A DNA stretch of 64,000 nt, from positions 2,108,001 through 2,172,000 of the forward strand of contig JAMRYE010000011.1 of the NCBI GenBank assembly GCA_024082115.1, read 5' to 3'. The position numbers and the translations under genes were made by a program. How positions within the stretch are numbered: the stretch's first letter is position 1; the number at the start of each line of letters is the position of its first letter. Source of the stretch: Rhinocladiella similis (lineage: Eukaryota; Ascomycota; Eurotiomycetes; Chaetothyriales; Herpotrichiellaceae). Below the pieces are notes generated by a model. The model ran no database searches. It was given only the letters and a program-made list of their open reading frames with translations, and was not told where the DNA came from. Positions 45,725 to 56,890 of the stretch are shown here, one piece after another.

Positions 45725-46606
45725 AAGCGTATGAGGAGCTGTCGGCTAGCCGAGTTCACAGACCTAGAATAAAATGAAGAAGTGGCAAGCAACCCTACAC
45801 ATGGAAGTTATGACGAGCTTGGTGGCCGTCCTCTTTTCCGCGACCTTTGCAATGTGGATGATTTAATCCTCGAAACAGAGGCGGAGACGGGTCTCATCAT
45901 CAAGCAGCGGTAACCTTTAGACATGAAAACAAATATATGGGCAAGTGTTTTGATCTGCAGGGCATAAATGAGAACCAATTCAGTCGGGATGCAGCGAAAC
46001 CTGGCACTGCCTTACCTGGTAGACGAAATCGCCACGTGTATTGTCCTTCGAATCAAAAAGGTCCGACCCAGGTTATCCCATGCGGAGGCGCGTCTCCGAG
46101 GTGAAGCGTCTCAATTACGAGTTTTCCTATGGACGAACCAGCAGTTGGGGTCAGGGCTCGTGGAAAACAAATCCCGGCTACGTGGCCCTAGAACAACGGA
46201 GATTAACCCCCGCTCGCCTGGGGAATTGCGCTAGGAGTCAGATTCGGAGCAGTTGAGCTGCTCTCCTCAGGGTGGATCAACCCCCGCATCAATGAAGCTC
46301 GCCAGGCCTCATCAGCCTGGGGAAGCAGTTTCCACCCCCGCAAAAGTTAAAGGAGGCATGGCAAAGCTCGAAGAGACTACTCGTACTACTCGTACTTCCT
46401 AAGGTAACCTTGGCTGTTGGAGTAACCTACCGCATCAAAGTTTATCTTGTCCGAGGTAATGGTCACTTCTGGGATGGCAAAAGGAGAAGCCACGACATAT
46501 ATTGGGCGATGTTTACATCTTTCCCCTAGTCTGATGCTTCACAGGTTCTTGGGGTAGTTCTCCTGCATGCTAGGAATCCCTCTCACTTCATTCATTGCCT
46601 ACCGAT
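45725..46606. other. Intergenic, 880 bp
   Basis: Between the esterase and the sugar-type MFS gene on the same strand. Two short ORFs near 46000-46250 lack domains. It presumably holds the MFS promoter. Nothing else recognised. Confidence 0.45.
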
Positions 46607-48471
46607 ATGATTTCATTTGTGCAATTCGGTGTAAGTGGCTCGACAAGATCAATGAAATCTGCTCTGTTTGTCATCCACTGAGACAACCTAGATTGTTCTA
46701 TTCGTCGCCCTGGGCAGTATAACCTACGGATATGGATCTAGTATCATCGCAACCACGACAGGGCAGCCCACCTTTCTGTCGTATTTCCAACTCGATACAC
46801 GTTCCAACTCGGACGAACTCCTCGGTGCAATAAATGGTCTCTTCTCGGTTGGCGGCCTCTTTGGTTGCATCTCTTGTTTCTGGATTCCGGACAAATGGGG
46901 CAGAAAGAAAGCCATCCTATTCGCTTCTTTCACCTCAATCATCGGTAACGGGCTGGCAGCTGGCAGCGTACACATTGCTATGTTCATGATCGCTAGATTG
47001 ATCACTGGGTACTCTGTGGGAGCCCTGGTCAGTCTCATACCGCTCTACCAGAGTGAGATTTCACCTCCCAGGATTCGTGGCCTCCTGGTTGGAATGCATG
47101 GTACTGGCATCGCCTTTGGGTATGTCGCCGCCAGCTGGACCGGCTTTGGCTTCTATTTTGTCAACGCCAGCGGTACCCAATGGAGAATGCCACTAGCTAT
47201 TGGTGGCCTTTGGCCGCTCCTTCTTGCTGGGGGTGTCGTCTTCATACCGGAGTCCCCACGTTGGTGTAAGTTGAGCCGCAGGACGAATCATCACCTATCT
47301 GACTCCTTCTAGTGCTGACCAAGTCTCGTCCTGATGAGGCCCTGAAAGCCTTTAAAGCCTGTCGGACCGAGTCGGGCCCTCGGAACAATGAGCACGCTAT
47401 CGTGGAAGAATTTCGATTGTTGCACTCTCAAGTCGTGGAGGAGATGAAGGACTATGTACCCCTCAAAGAGTTCTTTACGAGGCCGGCTTTGCGCAAGAGA
47501 TGCTGGATTGGTTGGCTTACCATGGTCGCTGGTCAATGCACCGGGACTATTGTCATCAACAGTAAGGATATCAGAAGATCTGAGCTGGGCCTCGATTGAC
47601 GCTGGTGTTAGACTACGGCCCTTTCCTATACCGTAACCTCGGCTTCAGCGTGGTTAACCAGCTTCTCATCCAGTGTGGTTGGATCACTGTATGCCTCCTA
47701 GGCAACGCATTCAATGCTGCAGTCATCGATCATTTTGGCAGGGTACGGATGCTACGTGAGTACCGTGATTCACTGGTCTATCCGTTGCGGCTAATGTTTC
47801 CAAGTCTTCGGGTTCACTGGTGACGTTATTGCCCTCGCTGGCGAGTGTGCTAGCGTTTCAGTCTATCAAAGGACTGGCTCTACAGCTGCTGCAAAAGCAG
47901 CAGTGTTCTTTCTCTTCCTCCATATAGGCTTCTACGGATGGACTATTGACGCAAGCACGTACATTTACGCAACTGAAATCTTCCCCAACCCTCTCCGTGC
48001 TCGTGGAATTGGAATTTCGTGCTCTGGATTATTCATGGCTGTTATTGTCTTCACGAGGCAAGTATTCAAAAGCCACCACGAAGTATACCCGACGTCTAAC
48101 CAGGAGCAGCGCCGCCCCAACTGCATTCAACACCATTGGCTGGAAATATTACCTTGTTTTCACCATCCTTACGGCACTTTGTGTCGTTATCATTTGGTTC
48201 TACTTTCCAGAAGTATGTATTCTATCCTGGTGTTGAAATGTTAGGAGGTCTACTTACTACAATACAGACCAAGGGCCTTGCTCTCGAGGACGTCGCCGAG
48301 ATATTCGGTGACGGTATTGTGCTCACGGATACCCGTGAAGAACAAATCCACCAACAATTCAAGCAATCCCATTATCATGCAGAGGTTCTTGATGAAGTGG
48401 CGGATGTCCAGCCTGTCCATGTCATTGAGAAGACGGAAGGTGACAAGGCCAAAATTGAGCATATGCCATAA
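46607..48471 (+). CDS. MFS sugar-porter family carrier (lactose-permease-like)
   Basis: Seven exons: 46607-46630, 46692-47265, 47313-47561, 47612-47755, 47805-48057, 48104-48212 and 48268-48471; 518 aa. Introns are 46-61 nt. Intron five (48058-48103) uses a GC donor, AG|GCAAGT, and is needed to keep frame. Helical core with signatures GSITYGYGSSIIA, DKWGRKKA, YQSEISPPRIRG, PESPRW, DHFGRVRM, TEIFPNPLRARG and PETKGLALEDVAEIFGDG. Family role: proton-coupled sugar uptake at the plasma membrane; substrate unknown. The first exon codes only eight residues, and ATG 46607 gives a short N-terminus before TM1. Intact if the GC-AG intron is accepted. Confidence 0.82.
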
Positions 48472-49210
48472 GTGACTAGGGTGCGATATGTGGTCTGTTG
48501 ACGGTAGCTGCACAGCGTGGTCATCTCTGGGTACCGTAGAGAGCAATAAATGCAACGTCGATGATGGAGGTGAGAGACGCAATCTTGAGGTTGCTTACCT
48601 GGACAAGGGTGGATGGTGGTCCCGTGACTGTTCCTTAGCTTCATACTTACCATAAGCGTAGAAACACACCCGCATTAACGATGATGTCGGTTCAACCGTG
48701 AAGAATTGCCTTCTCCCCTTGTCTTAGGGACTTGTTGATGACGACGCAGTCGTCTCCAAATTAACCCTGATTGGTAGCGGAGTTTTCTGCGGAACTGATT
48801 GTTAGGGTCGTGCGATCATAATTGGGCGGGGTTAGTAGCTGATTAGGTACCTCCCTCTGCTCGACAAAGGTTCTAGGATCGCATTCAACAGCAAGGCAAT
48901 GTCGATCAGAATTGGAGAAATTGAGTAGTTGTGGTTTATTCTTCGACCCCCCCAGCAAGAAGCCGATGATGCTCGAATAAGGGGCAGTAGCCACGGATGA
49001 TAAATATCGAGAATAGCTTTTCACCCAGCAAAAAGTGAGTCGATCGTGCCAGTGGGACTTAATCTTCAGGCTAAAGGACCTGGCGACTTGTAGACATGAA
49101 CACAGATGTATTTGCAGCCATGTATGACGGTAAATCCGGCATCCTTGACAGGGTTTGCGATACATAGGTAACCTAAGAGTGGTACGTGATGTTCTCTTTC
49201 ATATCAGGCA
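48472..49210. other. Convergent intergenic region, 740 bp
   Basis: Lies between the MFS carrier (plus) and the enoyl-CoA hydratase pseudogene (minus). ORFs here overlap the end of the MFS gene or lack domains. Nothing recognised. Confidence 0.45.
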
Positions 49211-50030
49211 TCACAATTTGAAAGCCTGCCAGATAGGGGTCCTCTTTTCCTTGAAAGCCGCTAATCCTTCCTGTGCATTGAACCCTTTCATCAATTTGTC
49301 ATCGTAGCTTTCGTGGGTAAGCTGAAATGCTCGCTCCACACCAGCAGTTTCCCATGCTTCTCTCAGTGCCGCTCTGGTCATGATGATTGCATCTGGTGAA
49401 ATTGCTGCCACACTTTCAGCTGTCTCCAACGCTTCGTCCAAAACTGACTCCGGGGTCTCGGATATGCGACTAATAAGACTGAATCGTAAAGCATCCGAGG
49501 CACTGAATCGCCGCACAGTCAAGGCCATGTCACCAGCAATTGGGAGCCCGACAGTGTGCAGAAGACGAGGAAGACCGCCGCCACTGGCATAAAGACCGCT
49601 TTGTGCCTCAGGGAGACCAAAGGTCGACGTTGGTGACGCAATCACCAGGTCACTATCTTCCCATTAGACTTGATAGAAGCCAGGTAGAACAAAAGGCATA
49701 CCAATTCAGAATAATCTCCATCCCACCACCGAGAGCAAGGCCGTGTACTGGCTTACGGCCGCATCGTCTACTGATACCTGCAAATCCAGATATGGGGTGA
49801 CCGTGTTTTATAGCTCTTTCAGCACTGCCTCAGGCTGCTTGGCCCTGTTCGCAGCATCAATTTCGATAAGATCCGACCCAGCGCAAAATGATGTGGTCCT
49901 AGAGCCGGTGAAGATGACACAGCGAAGGGATTGCTCAGCATCGAACCACGACCACAGAGTATCCAGCCGCAATGGTCCTTTTCTCTAGATGGTGCTACGA
50001 CAGATGGCATAGGTGTAGCCTACAGGATTC
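49211..50030 (-). pseudogene. Enoyl-CoA hydratase/isomerase, frameshifted
   Basis: The minus strand encodes a crotonase fold in pieces. From about 49960: WSWFDAEQSLRCVIFTG, then SFCAGSDLIEIDAANR (oxyanion/CoA loop). After LKEL a stop occurs and the frame changes at 49800-49815. The next frame gives HGHPISGFAGISRRCGRKP then VHGLALGGGMEIILN. A normal 49-nt intron (49653-49701) joins to NCDLVIASPTSTFGLPEAQ and the C-terminus at 49211. No GT/AG pair can bridge the frame change, so it is an indel, net loss of two bases or gain of one. The 5' end is unclear; a short intron near 50000 may exist. It lies directly downstream of an intact Zn2Cys6 gene on the same strand. Confidence 0.75.
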
Positions 50031-50071
50031 GAGTTAGCCAGGCTCCCCATCCAAGCAGCAGAGTCACTGAT

Positions 50072-51657
50072 TCATACATACCAATTCTCCAAACTTTGCC
50101 GCTCATCCACCATTTCCAACGCCTCAGCCGCATGGGATATGCCAGCATCTTTACCAATAGCTTCCAGACTATTCCTGGCGTATATCTGTGCCGAGTCCGG
50201 GACAAAACTGGAAACCGCAACTGCAGACAATGGCCAGATCAGCCATCTCGCCATGTTTTGATTTGAATGACTCCAGGATGACAGAGACAGGAAGAAAGGA
50301 ACACTACTAAGGATATCAATCGCCATATACTCTGAACATCTAGCTGTCACTTCAAACAACCTTGAGCGGAGAAGAATATCGCCCCTGCCAACTGCGCCTT
50401 CCGACACATCACGCATGGCGCATGCGGCACGATGGATCCATTTGTTGACAAACATCCTCATCATTCGCAAGACGTTCCAGTGTCGGGCAGCCTGGGGGGA
50501 CTTGTAATTGTGCACGATCTTGTTGTACGCCTGTCTGGGGACAGCGACATGTGGGAGAATCTGATATGGGGATAGCTCCTCAAGTTGCTTTAGTAGATGT
50601 TCAATTTGTGCATCTAGTTCGCGTCCTTGCCGTATAATGTCCTCATTTTCAATACAATCCTCACCACTAGACGTCATTCGAGCGAGAAGATTCGCCATCG
50701 AGCCGGCAACATGCCCCATCCCAGCCTCAGGACTGTCGTCGCCTGTGATCTTGCGCAAGTGCACCCATAGCTCTGACATGGCTGCTGGGGTGGCAACCCG
50801 ACGCTGTGCGCATGATGCGTAGATGCTATTACTGACATCAAGAAACAGGGCACGACCGAGAGCCGACTTGAACTGACAAGGCCCGCGGATCTTGAGGAGT
50901 TCCGCTGCACCGTCGACGTGTACTGTCCAACTACTCGGAGAGTTGCTGCGCTGGAAAGCAACAGCCTCAAAGAGAGCCAGGAGCAGAACAGAGGCGAGTG
51001 TTGCATCCTTTGTCACTAGCTTTGATGAGGTTAAGGCTAGGTTGAGCTCTTTTAGCGCCGTGGTATAGTTCTTTCGCGCAAGCCTCATTAGGGATGGCTG
51101 TTTAAATTCGTGGGACAACATTGCTAATGCAGGGGCGAGCACTGCATTCATTAGCAGGACGTCTTCTGGAAAATAGATGGTAGCTAAGATTGGAAGACAA
51201 GCCATGGGACCTGCTGGAGCGTAACAGAATAGGAAGAACGCAGAGGCAGTGTCTTCCGGTTCAGGCGCAATGGCTATACTTAAAGCGAGGCTGTGAGGTG
51301 GGTTTGTGGCCGGTATAGAGGTTTGTACGGGTACTTGTGTGAATAGTGAGGGTTCGTGTCCCATACTGTCGTCCAGCGGTACTCCATTCGCAGATTCATC
51401 TCTTTTGGCACGCACCCTCCTCACCGTTGACACTGTTTGGTCTCTGAAAACAAGACTAGCCGGATCCCGGTATCCTGGGCATGAAATGCGCTTCCGGGCA
51501 CATTGGCCGCACCCAGGTTTTCGTCTATCGCACTTTTGAGGAGAGTGCAGCTTAGCTTTGCTTGTTTCTTCCGACGTACGGGTATAGCTAGACTAACCTT
51601 GCCGCGTTTCTGTCGACAGGCGTGGCAAGCTGTAGACGGACGCCCACAATACGTCAT
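50072..51657 (-). CDS. Zn2Cys6 fungal transcription factor
   Basis: Exons 51657-51598 and 51532-50072 with a 65-nt intron lying just before the third zinc Cys; 506 aa. The cluster is Cys 11, 14, 21, 28, 31 and 38 (CHAC, GKCDRRKPGC, GQC, RISCPGYR). The C-terminal domain includes LKELNLALTSSKLVTKDATL, SWTVHVDGAAELLKIRG and LGRALFLDVSNSIYASC, the usual regulator-domain helices; HVDGAAELLKIRG matches the segment where the 15223-16986 paralogue has its TGA. True ATG, frame intact. It is divergent from a membrane-protein gene 600 bp away and sits just upstream of the broken enoyl-CoA hydratase, so it could have regulated either. Confidence 0.86.
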
Positions 51658-52257
51658 GAAGAGTGCTGTCTGCTTTCTCTTCCTAGAAAGCTGAAAGCAA
51701 AACCCGATAATTTGATACCTTCGCGTAGGAGAGATGAAGGGTTGAGACTTCTACGTCCCAGCAAAGTTTGAAATTTTCGGCAATAGGTGAGTACGCGGCC
51801 ATTGACTCACGCGGCCGAACTTCGGGATACTCACTGCATACCTTAATCGGACTAGCGCGAGATCTGGCACTATATCACCTGAACGACGCCCCGATCACAA
51901 ATTCACAGGCTCAGGAAAGTCTGCCTCCAGCTAAACCTGAAAGATGACCTCAATTCGAATCTTAACTTTGTAGTTTCCTCCTAAGCCACGTCGGCACAGG
52001 GAACCATCATATGCTCCGAATGGTGGCTGATTCCTACCACTGCTGGGGATACGCCGAGGACTGGACAGTATCTCCACATAGCATACGTTTCATGGTCGCA
52101 ATTGTTCAATGATGACTTAGCTCAGTAAATGCGCCGCCCACAAGCTGCCAACATGGAGCCCCTATATATTTGGTGGCATCCCCTCGAAGGTGCCGCCAGA
52201 TTGACCTTAATAGGACCAGTATACGGGAGTTAATATTGCTACCATTCCCCCTTCACG
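51658..52257. promoter_or_regulatory. Bidirectional promoter region, regulator / membrane protein
   Basis: 600 bp between divergent ATGs. A TATATTT stretch near 52166 lies about 90 bp before the membrane-protein ATG. Confidence 0.45.
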
Positions 52258-53275
52258 ATGCATTTAGGCTCCAGCTCTATTATTGCTATTGTGGAACTGG
52301 TGGTCTACATACCATGTATTGTTCTGGCTTTCATCGTCTGTGCTCGCCATGGGTTCAGCCGGAGCTCAGGGTAGGGTGTTCTTTGCATTTATTTTCTTGT
52401 TCGTATCCCCTTGCGTTGTATCGAGGATTGACATTATGTACAGGTGGTATTATACCTTTACTCTCTGCCTGATCCGAATTGTCGGGGCCGTCTGCCAGCT
52501 CCTGACCCTGACCGACCATTCCGTCGGTCTTCTGAAGGCAGTCTTGGTGCTTAATCATATTGGCTTGACTCCGCTTCTTCTATGCACTCTCGGAATGCTT
52601 TCGCGAATGTGAGTTATTTCCATACATTGAATCCCTGCGTTTCGTTGACCGAGCGACAGCGCGGATTGGATAAATGGCCCAACCTCTTCTGCTGCGCTTT
52701 CGATGAAGTACTTCCGCCTAGCTCAGCTCTTCGTTGTTCTCGGTGCAGTATTCGGCATTATCGGAATTGAGAGCAAAAGTAGCAACAGCGACAATTCCGT
52801 CACCGGATCAGCTACAACATGGTCCAAGGTTGCTGTCATTTGCTACGTGGCCACATACGCTATACTCGTCCTGTTGATGGCTAAATCTTTGTCATTCAGA
52901 CGAGACATTCCCGGAAAGGAACGCCTCCTAGTTCCTTCGGTATTCTTGGCGCTACCTCTCGTCTTTGTCCGACTACTGTACCAGGTCTTGGTTGTTTTTG
53001 TGCATCGGGGCGACTTCCAGCGGTTTAATGGGCCTACTGTGGTTTTGGTGCTCATGTCTATTGTCGAGGAGTTCTTGGTGGTTTTCATTTTCCTCTTCGT
53101 GGGATTGAGGCTCGATAAGCTGGACAAATCTGAACAGGGGCCTATCCTGTCGCGTCCATGGAAGAACCGGGATAAGAGCCAGCGAAGGGGCCGACGTAAG
53201 AGGCGCCACCAGGATTATCAAGAGTCGGCTGCTGGTTACCAAGCGCCCATATCGATGGAGTTTCGAACCAATTAG
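52258..53275 (+). CDS. Integral membrane protein of a fungal seven-helix family (DUF7702-like)
   Basis: Exons 52258-52370, 52444-52608 and 52660-53275; introns of 73 and 51 nt; 297 aa. About seven hydrophobic segments are seen: IIAIVELVVYIPCIVLAF near the N-terminus, a WYYTFTLCLIRIVGAVCQ helix, VLVLNHIGLTPLLLCTLGML, FRLAQLFVVLGAVFGIIG, VAVICYVATYAILVLL, VFLALPLVFVRLLYQVLV and VLVLMSIVEEFLVVFIFLF. A basic cytosolic tail (RRGRRKRRH) follows. The R-I/L-x-G and Y-Q-V-L-x-V-F patterns are typical of this conserved but uncharacterised fungal family. No enzyme motif; function unknown. All junctions keep frame and join homologous helices. Intact. Confidence 0.8.
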
Positions 53276-53752
53276 GCGACATTGGGAGAAAAGGCTCATT
53301 CTTGTCACTTGGTAAAGTTGTACGGTATCTCTGATTATTGAAGGAGGGAGCCGGCTTGAGGATGACGCTGCTTTGAAGACCCGTGTGCCCACAAAGGCTC
53401 GCAACAATATCGCGAGAACTAGAAAGTTATCCGTCTCGTTGTCAAAAGTTGTCATTCGACATGCCGGATGGGGTAATCTGCCAAGGTGACTTGAATAGTG
53501 GCAAAAAAAACCAAAACGACGTATAGATTCGGTCCTTACGCCGGGCATCGGTGACAGAATTCAATGTTCAGTCAATGTTTTGCGCCAGTGGAAAGGAAGG
53601 GATACAAGAGTGAACATATCACGTGCCTGGCAGTTTACTATAGCCTGTTCTAAATACATGCACACTGTAATACTAGCAGGAAATGTCAAAATCCTAGGGT
53701 GGCATGATATGTATCAGAACTTCGTAAATGTTCATCTCCATTGTTACCAACC
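53276..53752. other. Convergent intergenic region, about 480 bp
   Basis: Between the membrane-protein gene and the 3' end of the SDR pseudogene. Nothing recognised beyond 3' flanks. Confidence 0.45.
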
Positions 53753-54958
53753 TTAGTCTCGCTGTGACTCTTTTCCTATCAGGAAAGTTTCAGGTTTCGC
53801 GAATTGTAGCTTTGCCACCGTCTCCTGCCACAGCTGCTCTATCAACTTCTTGCCTTTGGGCATGTAACGAAAAAGCGCAAATCTGACAGATCCATAATTA
53901 TTAGATCATAAATGCAACCCGGTAGCAGAATTACGGATGGATTTTTCCAACTAGTGACGAAGCAACAGCGGCTGTCTTTGCCTTTCACAGCCACGGCGTC
54001 GACATAAGTGGACGCACTGACTTGAACCGTTCTCCCTGTGATGGCGGCGAAAGACTTGGCCATGATTGCTGTAATCCTGGGCATTTCATTGACGCTTTCT
54101 GTACCTTTGACGTAGCCCGGATTAACAATGTTGACAACATCTTCGTCCGCGGAAAGGTACTCGGACAGCTTCCACAGGAACAAATGCATGAGGGTTTTGG
54201 AAGTTTTGTACCAAGGGGTGCTACTAAATTTCTCCTTGTCATCGAAAGATTGTAAGGTGGGCTGCTCTGGCTTCTTGGGATTCAAAGGAAGCTTTCCTGT
54301 CAAGGAAAGCCCTGAGTTGACTATCGTCAGTTTGCCAGGCTGCCCTCCAGGAGCCCGCCTGGTACGCAGACTTGGGATGAGTAGGAGCGCCAAGAGCACT
54401 GTCGAAAGGTAATTCTAAAGAAAGCCCGGGTTAGGGTATCCTGGTGGCTGTGTTGAGCATTGAATCTGTCAACTCACCACTTGCACGGTCTCCTCATGAC
54501 CTGTCTCCTTGACAATTGTGTAAGACGGTTGAACAAGGCTTGCGTTTAGAAGATCAACGTCTAGCCTGGTCAAAGTCATCTCGACCCTGTAGGCGAATTC
54601 TTGAATGGAGGTGTAACTGCACATATCAAGCCTCCATACTTCGATCTTTGCAAGTGGAAACAGGGCGCGTAGTAGACTTTCCGCCTTCTCGCATTTCAAT
54701 AGAACGTACAGCGAGGATCATATGAGTGAGATTCAGTGCCAACAAATGATTCGCACTTTCATATCCGAGACCAGCATTTGAGCCTGTGATAATGGTGACT
54801 TTGGATGAGAGAGTCAGCCCAGGCGGAAGCCAGGCTTGCTTGTCGCAGAACTGCGTCTTGTAGAATATTGTTGGAAAAAAGGCCTCTGTTCGTGAGGCAA
54901 ATTCTTTGAAGACATGATGGAGTGATAGAATAGCGAGGCAATATACCTTGTAAGTCAT
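53753..54958 (-). pseudogene. Short-chain dehydrogenase/reductase with two frameshifts
   Basis: Starting at ATG 54958, a retinol-dehydrogenase-like SDR is readable: cofactor loop TGSNAGLGYE, then AVRSIE. The frame then changes (about 54695) before KCEKAESLLRALFPLAKIEV. After a 63-nt intron (54415-54477) follow NYLSTVLLALLL, the catalytic WYKTSK (Tyr-x3-Lys) and VNPGYVKGTE. A second frame change lies in a run of five A at about 53943, just before a 52-nt intron (53883-53934); the proper C-terminal frame (LIEQLWQETVAKL) ends at 53753. NAG of the active-site region reads NAS. Removing either indel restores homology, so this is a broken SDR or a locus with two sequence errors. Confidence 0.75.
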
Positions 54959-55406
54959 TGTCGCGGGAATGTTGCCTGTTTATATAGACAGCGGCTTTAC
55001 TTGTCGGTGAACAATGTTGCGAGGCTAGATATAATAAGCACATTAGGCTGTCTGCTTAAGCGTGTCGTTCCATCTTCGTGCCATGACATCGTAGTCATAC
55101 TCGTGGACGACTGTTGGTCAGGCATGCTAAATCACGAAAAGGGCTCAGATACTCCTCACACCTTACGTCACGCACGATGTCACCTTCTTGCGTTGAACAA
55201 GCTCGTAAGCATGAGAGAGGGTAGGCTCGGCTTATTTCGAGGAAGGACAAAACAGACGATAGAAATCATGCGGTAAGCTAACTCATCTCCAACTTGTCAA
55301 AGGCTGCTGAGTGCCACTGTCTTCGCGGTTAATGTAGCAAAGACTGCGAAAGATCCAAGTAAGAGTGCATACGGACCTCTGTAAGCAATCGGTCTCGGTC
55401 ACGCTA
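54959..55406. other. Intergenic, 450 bp
   Basis: Between divergent remnants. No zinc-cluster exon for the downstream regulator remnant could be found here in any frame. Confidence 0.45.
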
Positions 55407-56081
55407 ATGGCATGCAAATGTGATCTCTCCATATCACTCGCAACAGGCGAGCCACCCCTACTGTTGGGCAAGCACATTCCTGTCTCGGAACTGTTGCTCC
55501 AAGAAGGTTTAGTTTCGCTTCAGAGGCCCATAACCATTGACGACTTTGAGCTCTCTCAAATATGGGACAGTCTTAGTTGTTTCTTCTTCCTGATCAACCA
55601 AGCATCTGTGCAGCGCAGCAAGCTTCCCGACGATCTGCTTCGTGATACAATATTCTCAATCATCTATCGGCTATTCCACAAGTGTTGTGTGCCAGGTTCA
55701 TACGACCAATCAATCCGGCTGACCATGCTCTCCTTCTGTGCGAGGGCCGTTTTGCAGTGGCCACTGCTTCGACCGCCATTTGCCTGGCTCAAGTCTGTGT
55801 CCGAGCGGGCCATAGATCGAATAATGCGAGAGAATCTTGTCATTATGGATTTCAAAACGAGACTCTGGGTGTTGATAATCTAGGGCATTACCTTTACACC
55901 ACTGAGTCCGAGCGAGGGGGAACAATTACGGCAGTGGCTGGCAGTGGTGGGCGAGCAGTTCGATATTGCGACTTGGGATGTTGTAAAACAGGCAAAGAGA
56001 AGTTTTCTGTGGGTTGATATTATCTGTAACCAGACGACGCGGAAGTTACTTGTCGGATTTCGTGTCGGTCGAAGTCAGTAA
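55407..56081 (+). pseudogene. C-terminal remnant of a fungal transcription factor with an in-frame TAG
   Basis: The open frame encodes a regulator-domain C-terminus: ELSQIWDSLSCFFFLINQA, DDLLRDTIFSIIYRLFH and SIRLTMLSFCARAVLQW, ending RLWVLII then TAG at 55881-55883. Beyond the TAG the same frame continues with family-like sequence (FTPLSPSEGEQLRQWLAVV, FDIATWDVVKQAKRSFLWV) to a TAA at 56079-56081. No DNA-binding exon is visible upstream, so the gene seems both 5'-truncated and nonsense-mutated. The ATG at 55407 is simply the first in frame, not a trusted start. Confidence 0.65.
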
Positions 56082-56890
56082 GCAGAATACCTAGAATGAC
56101 AGATTTAGACTTGTAGAGCTAAGACGGGTGTGCTGCTTGTGACCGGTCCAAAACGGCATCGAGCTTCGTGGACGACCTGCACCGCGGTTATCCTGGAGCC
56201 TCCGAGAGAATAGCTATCATCACGAGCTGTGACGATGGCATGCGGGTACTCTCCATTGCAGCGACTTCGGTGGTGGTTCTCGGATTGGTCGCGACTCTCT
56301 TGGAAAGACTTCACATTCAGAGCGGAAGGGACAAGTGAAGGTACATTGTGAGTCACTAGAACTGCAAGATATGATGCCATTCTCAAGAATGGAAACACAC
56401 GTTCAGAAGATCACGGGCAATTTGTATTCTTGCCGTATACTATTGTGGCTTATCTACTGACTATTTTTCACGCATACTCCGTCCATCCCAAGATGGTTGT
56501 TCTGAACGTTCTCGGCATGCTGCTGCTTTAACTAAGTGAGTGCTTCTTCTCTCGACCACTTGGTAATTTACCGGAGTTCATACTGCTAGCTGTAATATGT
56601 GAAACATGACAACTTCTTTGAAAAGACAAGTCATCCCAGCATAACTTAATTCCTCAAACAACTGCCGAAGACTGTGCTTATCATTTTTGAATCATGGCGG
56701 AGTCGACCTTGGACAAATTTGGCTTCCAACCCCGGTCAGTCGAGATGCTCCGTCCTTATCACAGGGGTGGTGACCCCGGTCTCCCCAGACACTGCGCCAT
56801 CGCATCGTGAATATAAAGGGATGGGTAGGGCACAGATGTCGGCAATGGCATCGCTTTCCCTCTGGTCGTTCACCCAGTATCCGTTTCAAC
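56082..56890. other. Intergenic, 810 bp, upstream of the TRI12-like MFS gene
   Basis: A 97-codon minus-strand ORF (56105-56398) is judged spurious. The frame of the MFS gene is open upstream to 56807, but its first plausible start is the ATG at 56891. Confidence 0.45.
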
